The notes: generated by a model from the sequence alone, not told the origin. A stretch of DNA of 64,000 nucleotides from DATBHW01 sp035307385 (GCA_035307385.1 DATGID010000079.1:62001-126000); one strand, 5' to 3'; shown: positions 41,202 through 50,568, numbered from the stretch's first letter. Program-made: numbers and translations.

Positions 41202-43010
41202 ATGGGAGGCTCTTTGCGACAACTGACATCCCGTCAGCTTGAGCGTTTGAAGAGCGAACTGGCCGAGATCATCATTGGCAATTTCTGCTACCCGGCCTTT
41301 CTCGATTACCGGCTGAATCTGCTGCGCACGCGACCCGTTGATCGGCGCAAGCGCCAGGAAGTCTGGGCGTATGTCAATAACATCAATTTCAACGCGCTCG
41401 GCAACATGGACGTGGCCTCGATGGATTTCCGGCGCTTTGTGGAGCGTGCTTTTCTGCGCTATATCGACCTGAACCGTGCCCTGAACGCTACAGCTTCGGC
41501 GCGCCAGGTGGCGGCTGTGCGGGCGCGGGTGCCGCAGCTTGCCCTGGCGGTGGCGCGCGGCCTGGCCGATTATCTGATTCTGAGCGAGGCCAGCACGTTT
41601 GGGCAGGCGCGACTGGTGGAATCGTGGGGAACCGCCCGCGCAGGCGGGCAAGAAGCGACCTGGGAACAGATCGAAAAGTCGACCCAGGTACTTCAGACCA
41701 CGCTGGTCTATCTGCGCACGGCTGGCGTAGAGCAAGCGGCAACTGTCGGCAGTGATAAAGCGTACCAGGAAAACGGCGCGACGCCCGACATCAGTGACTT
41801 CCCCACCAGGCTGCTCTCTCCCACCAGCGCATCACACCCGCTGGCAGCAGCGTGGCCCGCAAGCAATGGAACTGCTGCTGGCTCTGCTCCGCTCAATCAG
41901 TATGCCGCCAACGGTGCGCACGCTGGCACCGATGAACTGGCTCAGCTTCCCCCCTTGGGAGAAGCCGAGGCGGGCGCTCGCGGCCAGTTTCGCGGGCCCT
42001 GGCGCTCGCCTACCGCCAGCCGCCCGGTGGATAGACCGCCGACGGTCTCCCGTCCCATCCTGCCCAGCGACGCGCAGCCGAGCGTGTCACCAGACGGAAC
42101 GATCTCTCGGCCCATTCAGCCGATGCCTGTTGTTCCTCCAGCGCCAGCGCCGCAGCCTGCCGAGCCTCCTGATGCCTGGCAGGCACTTTTGAAGCGAGCC
42201 GAGGCCGAACAGCCTCCGGCGGAAGCGAAGCCGAATGGCGCGTCGGCCCAGCCTGAACTGCCTGAGCTTGATCTTCCTGAGTTGCCCGAGTCCTTTGCCA
42301 CGCCGCGCGTGCTGGAGTTGCCGCCCGACCTTGCCGAACTCTATGGCGATTACCTGCGCGATTCCCGCGCCGCCAGCCTTGACCTGCCTGGCTCGTCCGA
42401 GGAGCCGGGCGCTGCCGACGCGCAGGCTGGGTCGGCAATTCCGGCCCTGCCTCCGTCGGAGACCGATGAAGAGGTCGATGCCCTGTTTACCGCGCTGACG
42501 AATCATATTGCCGCGCATGACCAGGCCGAAAAGTCTGCCGCTTCCCAACCGCTGGCTGGCCCGCCGAAGCCAGTCGATGCCGAACCCTCCCAGGAGGTAA
42601 CGCCTCCCGCGTGGAACGGACCGCAGCGCACGGCTGACAAAGCATCTGGCGCTGCGCCTGCGAGCGCGCCCTCTTCTGGGCAAGGTGAAGGGCAAAGAGC
42701 GCCTGCTGCGCCCCCCAAAGGGATGACTGATGGCGATGTCATGATTTTTTCGCAGCTTCAGCATCAAATCTCCACCTGGGTCAAGATGGCGGCGGTAAGT
42801 CATCAAATCGACATCGCCGGGCGCGATGCGCCTGAACTGGTGGAGGAACTGCGCCGCACGGCTGCCCTGGAGGAAGCCGAACTTCAGGTGATAGAATCGC
42901 TAGTTGCGCTCTGCTATCGGGTGACTGCAACAAAGCAGGCAACGATGGACGATTACAAACAGGCTATGATGTTGTATCTGCTGCATCACCGTTCGCGGCT
43001 GGCGCTCTAA
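41202..43010 (+). CDS. large proline-rich protein with two helical domains, unknown
   Basis: 602 residues, not recognised. Residues 1-170 form a helical domain (RQLTSRQLERLKSELAEIII and YVNNINFNALGNMDVASMDF). A long low-complexity stretch rich in Pro, Ala, Ser and Glu follows (about 175-495). A C-terminal helical domain ends it (QLQHQISTWVKMAAVSHQID, then ALCYRVTATKQATMDDYKQA). There is no signal peptide or membrane helix. The layout recalls a cytoplasmic scaffold with two binding ends. GAGAGGAG precedes the ATG. It stands alone with its own promoter. Confidence 0.75.
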   Translation: MGGSLRQLTSRQLERLKSELAEIIIGNFCYPAFLDYRLNLLRTRPVDRRKRQEVWAYVNNINFNALGNMDVASMDFRRFVERAFLRYIDLNRALNATASARQVAAVRARVPQLALAVARGLADYLILSEASTFGQARLVESWGTARAGGQEATWEQIEKSTQVLQTTLVYLRTAGVEQAATVGSDKAYQENGATPDISDFPTRLLSPTSASHPLAAAWPASNGTAAGSAPLNQYAANGAHAGTDELAQLPPLGEAEAGARGQFRGPWRSPTASRPVDRPPTVSRPILPSDAQPSVSPDGTISRPIQPMPVVPPAPAPQPAEPPDAWQALLKRAEAEQPPAEAKPNGASAQPELPELDLPELPESFATPRVLELPPDLAELYGDYLRDSRAASLDLPGSSEEPGAADAQAGSAIPALPPSETDEEVDALFTALTNHIAAHDQAEKSAASQPLAGPPKPVDAEPSQEVTPPAWNGPQRTADKASGAAPASAPSSGQGEGQRAPAAPPKGMTDGDVMIFSQLQHQISTWVKMAAVSHQIDIAGRDAPELVEELRRTAALEEAELQVIESLVALCYRVTATKQATMDDYKQAMMLYLLHHRSRLAL

Positions 43011-43334
43011 CGTTTGTGAATAGTACCTCTTGACCCCTTCAAGTAGGAATGCTACAATCTCAGCCGTGAGGCCGCCTTGCTTTCGACTATCCTTCTGGTT
43101 GAAAGCGAGAAAAACCTGTATATCTTGTTCATGTGAAAATGCGCACCCTCGTAGCGTAGTATTCATAAGTAAAGGTTCCTTTGGGAAGAATTTTTGCTCT
43201 GTTGGTGCCCTGCTCAGGCGCGCTGCGGAGCCAGTCGTTGCTGTGATGTGCCGTTGCTTCGGGGGTGGCTGGTTGAAAAACTAGCTCCTCGCTGGTCTCT
43301 CCCATCATAGCTCGTGAACAATGCAGGAACACTT
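43011..43334. other. long leader of the moxR operon
   Basis: 324 bases after the proline-rich gene. The promoter lies at 43,030-43,058; the remaining 270 nt are leader without a gene I can support. I see no strong terminator hairpin in it. Confidence 0.4.
43030..43058 (+). promoter_or_regulatory. promoter of the moxR-DUF58-transglutaminase operon
   Basis: TTGACC (43,030-43,035), 17-nt spacer, TACAAT (43,053-43,058) with an extended TGC. Confidence 0.7.
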
Positions 43335-44321
43335 GTGAGAGTTGAGGATCGCCCAGTGCAGCAAACGGTGCAACAAATCGCCGATGTCGCTCAACGCATT
43401 ACGGCAAACGTGGAGCAGGTGATTATCGGCAAAGGTGACGCGGTGCGGCTCACCTTGATCGCTGTTTTGTGCCGGGGTCATGTGTTGATTGAGGATGTGC
43501 CAGGCGTCGGGAAAACCGTCTTAACTAAAGCAATTGCAAAATCTATCGGATGCAGCTTTAAGCGTATTCAGTTTACTCCTGATTTGATGCCGCGCGATGT
43601 GACCGGGGTGTCTATTTATAACCAGAAGACCGGCAATTTTGAATTTCGCCCTGGTCCGATCATGAGCCAGTTTGTGCTGGCCGATGAAGTCAACCGCGCG
43701 ACCCCGAAAACGCAATCGGCGCTGCTGGAGGCCATGGAAGAAACCCAGATGACCGTCGATGGCGAGACCTACCTGTTGCCGCAGCCCTTTATTGTGATGG
43801 CAACGCAAAACCCTATTGAATATGAAGGCACCTTCCCACTGCCCGAGGCCCAGCTTGACCGGTTTATGATGAACATCAGCCTGGGGTATCCTGGCCTGAC
43901 GGATGAGGTGAGCATTCTTGACCGCCAGCAGCGCCAGCACCCCCTGGAGCAGATTGGGCAGATTATTGGGGCCGAGGAGCTTCAGGACATCCAGGCGATG
44001 ATTCGCGAGATGCATGCCGATTCGTCGATTCGCGAGTACGTGGTTGCCATTGCTCAGGCGACGCGCCATCACCAGGATGTGTACCTGGGGGTCAGCCCGC
44101 GTGGTTCGCTGGCCCTCTTCCGCACGTCTCAGGCGCTGGCCGCGCTGCGCGGGCGCGAGTATGTGATTCCTGATGATGTGAAGGCGTTGGTCAAGGCGAC
44201 GCTGACGCATCGTATTATTGTTGCGCCTGCGGCGCGCGTGCGCGGGGTCACCGCCAGCGCGCTTCTGGACGAGATTCTTGACAGCGTGCCAGTGCCCAAA
44301 GCCTGGGTAGGGAGGCGCTAG
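43335..44321 (+). CDS. MoxR family AAA+ ATPase
   Basis: About 328 residues. Walker A EDVPGVGKT, Walker B FVLADEVNRATP, and the sensor/lid regions ATQNPIEYEGTFPLPEAQLD and VSPRGSLALF are classic MoxR. Such ATPases act as chaperone-like remodelers together with von Willebrand-type or DUF58 proteins; here a DUF58 gene follows 2 nt later, then a transglutaminase, the standard three-gene set. The start is uncertain: GTG 43,335 has AGGA 6 nt upstream, while the GTG at 43,314 has no site. Confidence 0.93.
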   Translation: MRVEDRPVQQTVQQIADVAQRITANVEQVIIGKGDAVRLTLIAVLCRGHVLIEDVPGVGKTVLTKAIAKSIGCSFKRIQFTPDLMPRDVTGVSIYNQKTGNFEFRPGPIMSQFVLADEVNRATPKTQSALLEAMEETQMTVDGETYLLPQPFIVMATQNPIEYEGTFPLPEAQLDRFMMNISLGYPGLTDEVSILDRQQRQHPLEQIGQIIGAEELQDIQAMIREMHADSSIREYVVAIAQATRHHQDVYLGVSPRGSLALFRTSQALAALRGREYVIPDDVKALVKATLTHRIIVAPAARVRGVTASALLDEILDSVPVPKAWVGRR

Positions 44322-44323
44322 CG

Positions 44324-45517
44324 ATGCGCCCCTGGCAGGCGATTGTGATCGCCATCATCGTGGCCTTTATGGCTTTTGCCACCGGCTGGCGTCCCCTGTA
44401 TGTGGTGATGTATGTGCTGGTGTTTATGGTGGTGACCTGCTATTTCTGGACGGTCTTGAGCGTGCGCGGGCTGCGCTTTAACCGGGGCGCGCCCAGCGGG
44501 CGCGTGCAGGTGGGTGAAATCCTGGAAGAGCGCCTGGTACTGGAGAATCATCACTGGTTCCCCAAACTCTGGGTGCAGGTGTCCGATAATTCCACGCTGC
44601 CGGGCCATCACGCTGGGTATGTTGCCAGCCTGGGCGGCAGGCGGCGTGTTGCCTGGAAGTCGCGCACGATTTGCCGCCGACGCGGCAAATATACGCTCGG
44701 GCCGGCCATTGCGACGACGGGCGATCCCGTTGGCCTGTTTCGCCGGAACCTTCCCCTGTGGGCCGAACACTCTCTGGTGGTGTTGCCCATGGTGCTGCCG
44801 CTTTCACAGTTTTCGCTCTTTCCTGGCGGCATTCCTGGTCGCGGGCGTGGCTCGCAGCGCTCCCTTCAGACAACCACTAATGCTGCTTCCATTCGTGAAT
44901 ATGTCCCTGGCGACAGCGTCAACCATATTCACTGGCCCTCCACCGCCCGCACCGGCACGCTGATGGTGCGCGAGTATGAGCTTGACCCTACGCTTGATGC
45001 CTGGCTCTTCCTTGATCTGAACGAGGCGGTGCAGGCAGGCCAGGGGGATAGCTCGACGGAAGAATATGGCGTGACCATTGCCGCCACGCTTGCCGCCTAT
45101 CTGCTGCGCCAGGATATTTCGGTGGGACTGGTCGTCAACGCTGGCCGACGCGACTTCGTACAGCTTGATCGTGGTGATCGCCAGCTTGACCGCATGCTTG
45201 AGGTGCTGGCCGTGGCGCACGCGGGCAGCGGTCCATCGCTGGCCGAAGCACTGGCGCTGGATGGCCTGCATTTCGCGCGCAACACGTTGGCAATCGTGAT
45301 TACGCCTTCCTGGCGCGACGACTGGCAGCTTGGCCTGCGGCACCTGCAACGGCGGGGCGTGAAAACGGCGGTGATCTCGATTGACCCCAGCACGTTCGAT
45401 GACTTGCCCAGCAGCCGTCAGGCGCTCAACAGCCTGGTTGATCTGGGCGTGCCCATGCTGCTGGTGAATCGCGGCGACCCGCTGCTGCGTGTCTTGGAGC
45501 AGGGGCCAATCGCCTGA
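44324..45517 (+). CDS. DUF58 domain-containing membrane protein
   Basis: 397 residues. Two N-terminal membrane helices (about 5-45) precede a beta-rich region (residues 50-180), then the DUF58 core REYVPGDSVNHIHWPSTART, followed by a vWA-like domain (DAWLFLDLNEAV). DUF58 proteins partner with MoxR ATPases, possibly in envelope assembly or stress. GGAGG is at the end of moxR just upstream. The gene precedes the transglutaminase by 166 bp. Confidence 0.88.
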   Translation: MRPWQAIVIAIIVAFMAFATGWRPLYVVMYVLVFMVVTCYFWTVLSVRGLRFNRGAPSGRVQVGEILEERLVLENHHWFPKLWVQVSDNSTLPGHHAGYVASLGGRRRVAWKSRTICRRRGKYTLGPAIATTGDPVGLFRRNLPLWAEHSLVVLPMVLPLSQFSLFPGGIPGRGRGSQRSLQTTTNAASIREYVPGDSVNHIHWPSTARTGTLMVREYELDPTLDAWLFLDLNEAVQAGQGDSSTEEYGVTIAATLAAYLLRQDISVGLVVNAGRRDFVQLDRGDRQLDRMLEVLAVAHAGSGPSLAEALALDGLHFARNTLAIVITPSWRDDWQLGLRHLQRRGVKTAVISIDPSTFDDLPSSRQALNSLVDLGVPMLLVNRGDPLLRVLEQGPIA

Positions 45518-45683
45518 CGAATGCCGTTGGCACGCTATACGTTTCTTAGATTGTTTGAACATTTTTGCCCTGCCAGGCGTCTACTCTTATAAATGCAGCC
45601 TTCTGAAGTAGTAGAGTGACCATCTTTCGAGCAAGCGCGACTTGGCAGGGCATTGGTTCTCTGCCCGCGAGGAGTGTGCCCCC

Positions 45684-48017
45684 ATGCAGGCCACCGTGCA
45701 AGAACGCAAATCTGAGGCGCTGCCGCCTCAGCCGAATCAACCCTCTTCAGGCTGGCAAAAAATTGCGCTCCAGCCAGAGGAAGGCTGGACAACCTTTATT
45801 TTCCTGGGGTTCGTGATCTACAGCGCGGTGTGGAGCATCCAGGTCGTGAACTGGGTGATTGGGTTGAATATTTTGACCTGGACGACCGCGCTGGGTCTGC
45901 TGCTGGGCTTCGTTGCCGCCAAGCAAAGCAGGCTCCAGCCCCTGCTGCTGCACGCGCTGACGATGGTGGTCGGCATCTTCTTCGCCTTCTGGATGACGGC
46001 AGTTGCCTATCATGCCAGTCTGGTCGCGCTCTGGACCCATTTTACCACCTGGCTGGCGAAGGTGTTCACCCCCAATGCAGCTACGGACGACGATGTCATG
46101 TTCCTGCTCTTCCTGGCGGTACTGAGCTTTATTCTGGCCTATGTGAGCGTCTGGCTGGTGTCGCGCACCCGTCGCCCCTGGCTGGTGATTCTGGCAACTT
46201 CGATTGTCCTGCTCATCAATCTCTCGTATGCCCCTGACGGCAATCTGATCTATCTGACGATTTTCTTGCTGGCCGGGCTGCTGCTGCTGGTGCGCTTTAA
46301 TTTAAGCGAGTCGTTCCGCCAGTGGAAGCGCCGTTCGCTGCGCTATACCGCCGATCTGGGCTGGGATTTTATGGTGGCCGGGATGGTGTTTTCGGTGTTC
46401 TTGCTGGTGTTTGGCTGGATTTTACCGGAGGCCGGGCCGAATCAATCTCTTTCCGATGTCTGGAATGCGATGAGTAACCCCTGGGTGTCGGCGCAGCAGC
46501 TTTGGACACGGTTGTTTCAGGTGACCGGTGGCCCTGGCTCTGGGGCCTATTTTAGTAATCAGTTGCAACTGACGGGCAGTGTCGACCTGCCCAATGAAGT
46601 CATTTTGACCTACCAGACTAATGCCGAAGGCCCGTACCTGGCCGCCGTGACCCAGGATTATTTCGACGGGCATATCTGGAGTTCGACGGGCAATACCAAT
46701 CGAACCTTCGATACCAGGCAGAACTTACCGGTCAATAAATCTTCCTATGCCCAGGTGAGCCAGAGCATCCATCTGGTCAATCCCCCTGGTGGCAGCCCGA
46801 ATCAGTTTATCTTCGCTATGGCCGACCCACTGAGCTTTAGTGTGCCGGTGGGAATCACCCAGGATGGCAGCGGACCGACCTCCTGGTATGGGCGTGATCC
46901 GCTGGTGGGCGGAGAAAACTATAGCGTAACCTCTGCTGTCTCCACGGCTGATGAGAATGCGCTGAGCCAGGTGCCCTTGCCGCAAGATGCCCCAGGGAGC
47001 GCCTTCTCTTATCCGGCAGACCTGTTGGCGCGCTACACCCAGGTCCCCAACGATTTGCAAAGCGATCAGCAGATTCAGGACCTGGCGCGGCAGTGGACGG
47101 ATGGGCAGACGACGATGTATGGCATGGCCCAGGCGATAGAGACGCACCTGCGCTCGGGCTACGCCTACAGCTTGCATAATGATAATCCGCCCAGCAATGA
47201 AGATGCGGTTGCCTGGTTCCTGACCCAGTCGAAGAAGGGGTTCTGCACCTTTTTTGCCAGTTCGATGGTGATGCTGGCGCGTCTGTTGGGTATGCCCGCG
47301 CGGGTGGCTTCTGGCTATACGGCGGGAACCTATGACAACAACGGCCATTATGTGGTGCGGGGCACCGATGCCCATACCTGGGCACAAATCTACTTCGCCC
47401 AGTATGGCTGGATTAACTTCGAGCCATCGGCAGGCTTCGCATCGGTGTCTCGTCCGCTGCCCAGCGTGACCCCCTCCGTGACCGCGACGACGGGCACCGG
47501 CAACACGCCAGGGGTAACCCCAACCAAACCCGGACGCGGCTTCGATGTTAACCCAGGAGATTCGGGTTCCAACTCGTTGCAATCTCAACAGAATGACCTC
47601 CAGGTGCGGCTGCTGCTCGGCGCGGGTGGCACGCTGGCGGTGCTGGTCCTCTTGTTCGGCGCAACCTCGCTGTGGTGGAGGCGGCTGTTCCGGGGCTTGA
47701 GTCCGGTGGCGCAGACGTTTGGGCGGGTGACGCTCCTGGCGGGCTGGGCCGGGATGAAGCCGCGACGCGCGCAAACGCCTTATGAATATATCGGCGAACT
47801 GGAAGAACGCCTGCCGGTTCAGGCTGGCTCGCTGCATCGTCTGGGCGAACTCTATGTAGAGGAGCGATGGGGCGCGCCCCATCGGAGTGAAGGCGCGCTG
47901 GCCGAACTGCGCCAGCTTTGGGCCCGCCTGCGCGGCACGTTAGTGCGCGCGGTGCTGCGGCGGCCCTCGCTGAATCCGCTGTATTGGTTGGGCCGACTGC
48001 GGCGCCGCCGAGGCTAA
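45684..48017 (+). CDS. transglutaminase-like membrane protein (TgpA type)
   Basis: 777 residues. About six to seven N-terminal membrane helices (to residue 240), an extracytoplasmic region, then a transglutaminase core: C521 (GFCTFFASSMVML), H564 (GTDAHTWAQIYF) and E580 (WINFEPSAGF) where aspartate is usual. A Thr/Pro-rich linker and one more membrane helix (about 635-660) lead to a basic cytoplasmic C-terminus. This is the TgpA/YebA layout found downstream of moxR and DUF58 genes; the third catalytic position as Glu is common in the group. The gene is 166 bp after DUF58, with a GCCCTGCCA/TGGCAGGGC inverted repeat in between. GAGGAG is 10 nt before the ATG. Confidence 0.9.
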   Translation: MQATVQERKSEALPPQPNQPSSGWQKIALQPEEGWTTFIFLGFVIYSAVWSIQVVNWVIGLNILTWTTALGLLLGFVAAKQSRLQPLLLHALTMVVGIFFAFWMTAVAYHASLVALWTHFTTWLAKVFTPNAATDDDVMFLLFLAVLSFILAYVSVWLVSRTRRPWLVILATSIVLLINLSYAPDGNLIYLTIFLLAGLLLLVRFNLSESFRQWKRRSLRYTADLGWDFMVAGMVFSVFLLVFGWILPEAGPNQSLSDVWNAMSNPWVSAQQLWTRLFQVTGGPGSGAYFSNQLQLTGSVDLPNEVILTYQTNAEGPYLAAVTQDYFDGHIWSSTGNTNRTFDTRQNLPVNKSSYAQVSQSIHLVNPPGGSPNQFIFAMADPLSFSVPVGITQDGSGPTSWYGRDPLVGGENYSVTSAVSTADENALSQVPLPQDAPGSAFSYPADLLARYTQVPNDLQSDQQIQDLARQWTDGQTTMYGMAQAIETHLRSGYAYSLHNDNPPSNEDAVAWFLTQSKKGFCTFFASSMVMLARLLGMPARVASGYTAGTYDNNGHYVVRGTDAHTWAQIYFAQYGWINFEPSAGFASVSRPLPSVTPSVTATTGTGNTPGVTPTKPGRGFDVNPGDSGSNSLQSQQNDLQVRLLLGAGGTLAVLVLLFGATSLWWRRLFRGLSPVAQTFGRVTLLAGWAGMKPRRAQTPYEYIGELEERLPVQAGSLHRLGELYVEERWGAPHRSEGALAELRQLWARLRGTLVRAVLRRPSLNPLYWLGRLRRRRG

Positions 48018-48025
48018 GCGTATCG

Positions 48026-48068
48026 TGTGCCAGGAAAGCGCGCCCAGCGGACGCGCTCTCCTGGCACA
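48026..48068 (+). terminator. hairpin after the transglutaminase gene
   Basis: TGTGCCAGGA (48,026-48,035) pairs with TCCTGGCACA (48,059-48,068), with an inner GCGCG/CGCGC stem. It lacks a long T run, so termination may be partial. Confidence 0.55.
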
Positions 48069-48085
48069 ATTGCTTCAACTCCCTC

Positions 48086-48115
48086 TTGACTTTTCCTGGT
48101 TGTATGCCTTATACT
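48086..48115 (+). promoter_or_regulatory. strong promoter of the 48-codon unit
   Basis: TTGACT (48,086-48,091), 18-nt spacer, TATACT (48,110-48,115). The start would be near 48,122, directly before a strong ribosome site. Confidence 0.7.
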
Positions 48116-48145
48116 TGGGATGACTTCACGAAAGGAGATGGGCGC

Positions 48146-48292
48146 ATGCAAAGTGACGATCAAAACTGCGTTATCCTGCTCTGGCCGCGTGCCTTTGCGC
48201 CCTTCGCTGGGGCGTTGACCGTCCACAGCGGAGGTGGCCTCACTGGCCGCCGTGTGCCCGTCTCGCTGGCAGCTTGCTCTTACAAACCTTGA
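48146..48292 (+). CDS. 48-residue leader peptide or small protein
   Basis: 48 codons starting MQSDDQNCVILLWPRAFAPF and ending ACSYKP. AAAGGAG lies 9-10 nt upstream of the ATG and a good promoter 31 nt before that. Thirty nt after the stop begins a strong terminator, so promoter, ORF and terminator make a compact transcript of about 240 nt. It may be a small protein of its own or a leader peptide controlling the ABC cluster that begins at 48,745. The codons are not enriched for one amino acid, so classical amino-acid attenuation is unlikely; drug- or ribosome-stall-driven attenuation would be possible. Confidence 0.5.
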   Translation: MQSDDQNCVILLWPRAFAPFAGALTVHSGGGLTGRRVPVSLAACSYKP

Positions 48293-48319
48293 CGCTTCCC
48301 ACTCACTAGCAAGCTCCCA

Positions 48320-48360
48320 CCCGTGGGCACACGAAAGATGCAGTGCCCGCGGGTTTTTTT
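48320..48360 (+). terminator. strong intrinsic terminator/attenuator
   Basis: CCCGTGGGCAC (48,320-48,330) pairs with GTGCCCGCGGG (48,343-48,353), one wobble, then seven T (48,354-48,360). The left arm can also form a small competing hairpin, CCCAC (48,316-48,320) with GTGGG (48,323-48,327). Confidence 0.85.
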
Positions 48361-48744
48361 GCCTCTGCAAGATACTCCTGTCGCCTGTATCTCTCTGCCC
48401 TCTCTGGGCGTGCGCCCAAGAGGCCCACCACTGTGTGAAGTGCGTTGCTTGTAAGGCTAAGAGCCAGTTCTGCGCCTGTCCGAAAGGACATTCACGCCAG
48501 GAAACACGAGTGCTACAAAGAGAAAGAGGCTAGATCGTCAGACATGCAAGAAAACGCCGCCCGAACGCTTTGTTGCTGACAGATGGTGTCAGGAATCATC
48601 AGGTACAGTTGAGATGCAGGGTTGGGCAGTAGGTATAGCCTATTCCGCCGTAATAGTCAAAGACAAAAAGAACAGTATTTCTAGTGACTCTTTCAAAGAG
48701 TTTGCCCGGACCGCAACGGCGCGGAGGGCAGGAGGGATAGTTCG
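48361..48744. other. leader region before the ABC cluster
   Basis: 384 bases without a supported gene. A weak promoter TTGAGA (48,609-48,614), 19-nt spacer, TATAGC (48,634-48,639) may drive the ABC cluster if the upstream terminator is not passed. Confidence 0.4.
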
Positions 48745-49734
48745 ATGGTTAGCCAGGGTTCAGCGCAACTGGATGCTTTAGAGACAGACCAGACAGGGAA
48801 CGCTTCGAAGCGTGAGCCAGGCCAGCGGCGGGGCATGATTCAGATCACCCCAGAGTTGTTGCAGGAAGATGCGCTGGTGGTTTCGCACGTTTCCAAGCGC
48901 TTCTATAAGCAGCGGTCAATCGTCTCCCGGCTGAGGGCGCTGGGACCGGGCCAAAACCGGGGCAAAAGCGTCGGGCGAGTGGTACGGGCGGTGGATGATG
49001 TGACCCTGACGGTGAAACGCCGCGAGATTTTCGGCATTCTTGGCTCGAATGGGTCGGGGAAGTCGACCTTCATCCGGCTGATTTCAACCTTGCTCGTTCC
49101 CGACGAGGGGACGGTGCGCATCTTTGGCTACGATGTCGAAAAAGACGAGCGCGCGGTGCAGCGGCTGATCAATCGGGTGAGCGTGGACGCGGCGTTCTTT
49201 AAGAAGCTGAGTCCCTACGAAAATCTGATCTATGCCGCCCGGTTGTATGGAATGCCGGGCGCGCAGGCGCGCAAAGAGATATATGAGATTTTGCTGAGGT
49301 TGGGCATTAAGCCTGATCGCATCACGCAGGGTGTGGAGAATATGTCGCGGGGCATGCAACAGAAGGTGGCAATTGCGCGGGCGTTTCTGACTGCGCCAGT
49401 ACTGCTGCTGCTGGATGAGCCGACGACGGGCCTGGACCCGCGCTCCAAAGAGGATGTGCAGGTCTTTGTGCGTGAACTGCGCGACACGCACGACGCGACG
49501 ATTCTGCTGACGACGCACGACATGGACGAGGCCGACGCCCTGTGTGACCAGATCGCCATTATCGATGGCGGGCGCATTGTGGCGATGGATACGCCAGAGG
49601 GCCTTAAGCGCCAGGTCGGTGCTTTGGAAGGCAAGGATGGCCCGGTTACTTTGACCGATGTCTTCATGCACTTTACGGGACGCGATTGGGACGACTTTGA
49701 GGGTGAGGAGGAGGACGAGGAGCGCGACGACTAG
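48745..49734 (+). CDS. ABC transporter ATP-binding protein 1
   Basis: 329 residues. Walker A GSNGSGKST, a degenerate signature NMSRGMQQKVAIARA, Walker B LLLLDEPTTGLDP, and the H-loop TTHDMDEAD. A 55-residue N-terminal extension and a very acidic C-terminal tail (EGEEEDEERDD) are unusual. AGGAGGG precedes the ATG. It should power one of the three ABC-2 permeases downstream for export of a drug, lipid or polysaccharide; the substrate is unknown. Confidence 0.93.
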   Translation: MVSQGSAQLDALETDQTGNASKREPGQRRGMIQITPELLQEDALVVSHVSKRFYKQRSIVSRLRALGPGQNRGKSVGRVVRAVDDVTLTVKRREIFGILGSNGSGKSTFIRLISTLLVPDEGTVRIFGYDVEKDERAVQRLINRVSVDAAFFKKLSPYENLIYAARLYGMPGAQARKEIYEILLRLGIKPDRITQGVENMSRGMQQKVAIARAFLTAPVLLLLDEPTTGLDPRSKEDVQVFVRELRDTHDATILLTTHDMDEADALCDQIAIIDGGRIVAMDTPEGLKRQVGALEGKDGPVTLTDVFMHFTGRDWDDFEGEEEDEERDD

Positions 49735-49832
49735 CTCCATCGGGCTGCGCAACTGGACGCCCCCGATGACGCCAGTCGCGCGGCTGGCCTCGCTCCTTCC
49801 ATCCGTCTAGTGAACACAAGGAGGAGCGAGCA

Positions 49833-50468
49833 ATGCTCGACATAAGACTGCGAACGGTGGATCGGGTCTTTGCCCGCCACCCGAAACCATACACGCTGTG
49901 CGAGGGCTGCCTGATCCACGAGGATGACGTGCGCGCCATCTGGGCGACACCCATCTACGCGCTCAGCAGCGCTCAGGTGGAGTGGATCGTCGCGCAGACG
50001 GGACACTTCGATAACGACGCGATCCGCTACTACTGGCCCGCGATTCTGGCGCATCTGGTGCGCGAGCCAGTGCTCGGCGACTGGTGGGAGCCGCTCTTTG
50101 TCCGGCTCTACAGCTATCGCCAGAGCTTCACCAACGCCGAGCGCCAGGCGATTGAAGAGGTCTTGATAGACCTGCTGGCTGATCCCGAGGTGCAGCCAGT
50201 GGAGCAGGCGGTCATCGCGGCTTTCCTGGCCTTCTGGGTCGAAGAGTTGGGACTGGTGCCTGAACTCATCACCGAGAGTGTTCAGGAGACGTGGCGCTTG
50301 ATTCTGGCCGAGCCGGAGCCGTTCGGTGAGCCAAGCGACCTGGAGCGGCTGTGGAACCTGGCGCGGTTACGGCTGGCTCCGGCTGGCTTGCGCGGGGTGC
50401 CGCTGGAGCGCTGCCTGCTGCTCGAAGAGTTGCTGGCAGGGCTGTGCTGTTCGCTCGTGTTGGTCTAA
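49833..50468 (+). CDS. unknown soluble helical protein in the ABC cluster
   Basis: 211 residues, not recognised. There is no membrane helix or signal peptide; it is mostly helical. The N-terminus reads MLDIRLRTVDRVFARHPKPY then TLCEGCLIHEDD, and the middle YRQSFTNAERQAIEEVLIDL. AGGAGGAGC precedes the ATG. It lies between ATPase 1 and permease 1, so it may be an accessory of the transporter, but position is the only clue. A perfect 30-bp palindrome follows. Confidence 0.7.
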   Translation: MLDIRLRTVDRVFARHPKPYTLCEGCLIHEDDVRAIWATPIYALSSAQVEWIVAQTGHFDNDAIRYYWPAILAHLVREPVLGDWWEPLFVRLYSYRQSFTNAERQAIEEVLIDLLADPEVQPVEQAVIAAFLAFWVEELGLVPELITESVQETWRLILAEPEPFGEPSDLERLWNLARLRLAPAGLRGVPLERCLLLEELLAGLCCSLVLV

Positions 50469-50480
50469 CGGCTGTCGGCA

Positions 50481-50510
50481 AGGGGATGTCATCGCGCGAT
50501 GACATCCCCT
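50481..50510. repeat. perfect 30-bp palindrome
   Basis: AGGGGATGTCATCGC with its exact complement GCGATGACATCCCCT, no spacer and no T run after. It lies between the unknown gene and permease 1 and may be an intra-operon hairpin that tunes downstream expression. Confidence 0.85.
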
Positions 50511-50568
50511 CGGCAGCAGTAAGAGAGATTACAGGAATAGTGATACGAGAACTGGAGGACAGACCCCC

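Noticed and set aside
46725..47882. 385-codon minus-strand open frame
   Set aside because: Antisense to the transglutaminase, whose motifs are clear.
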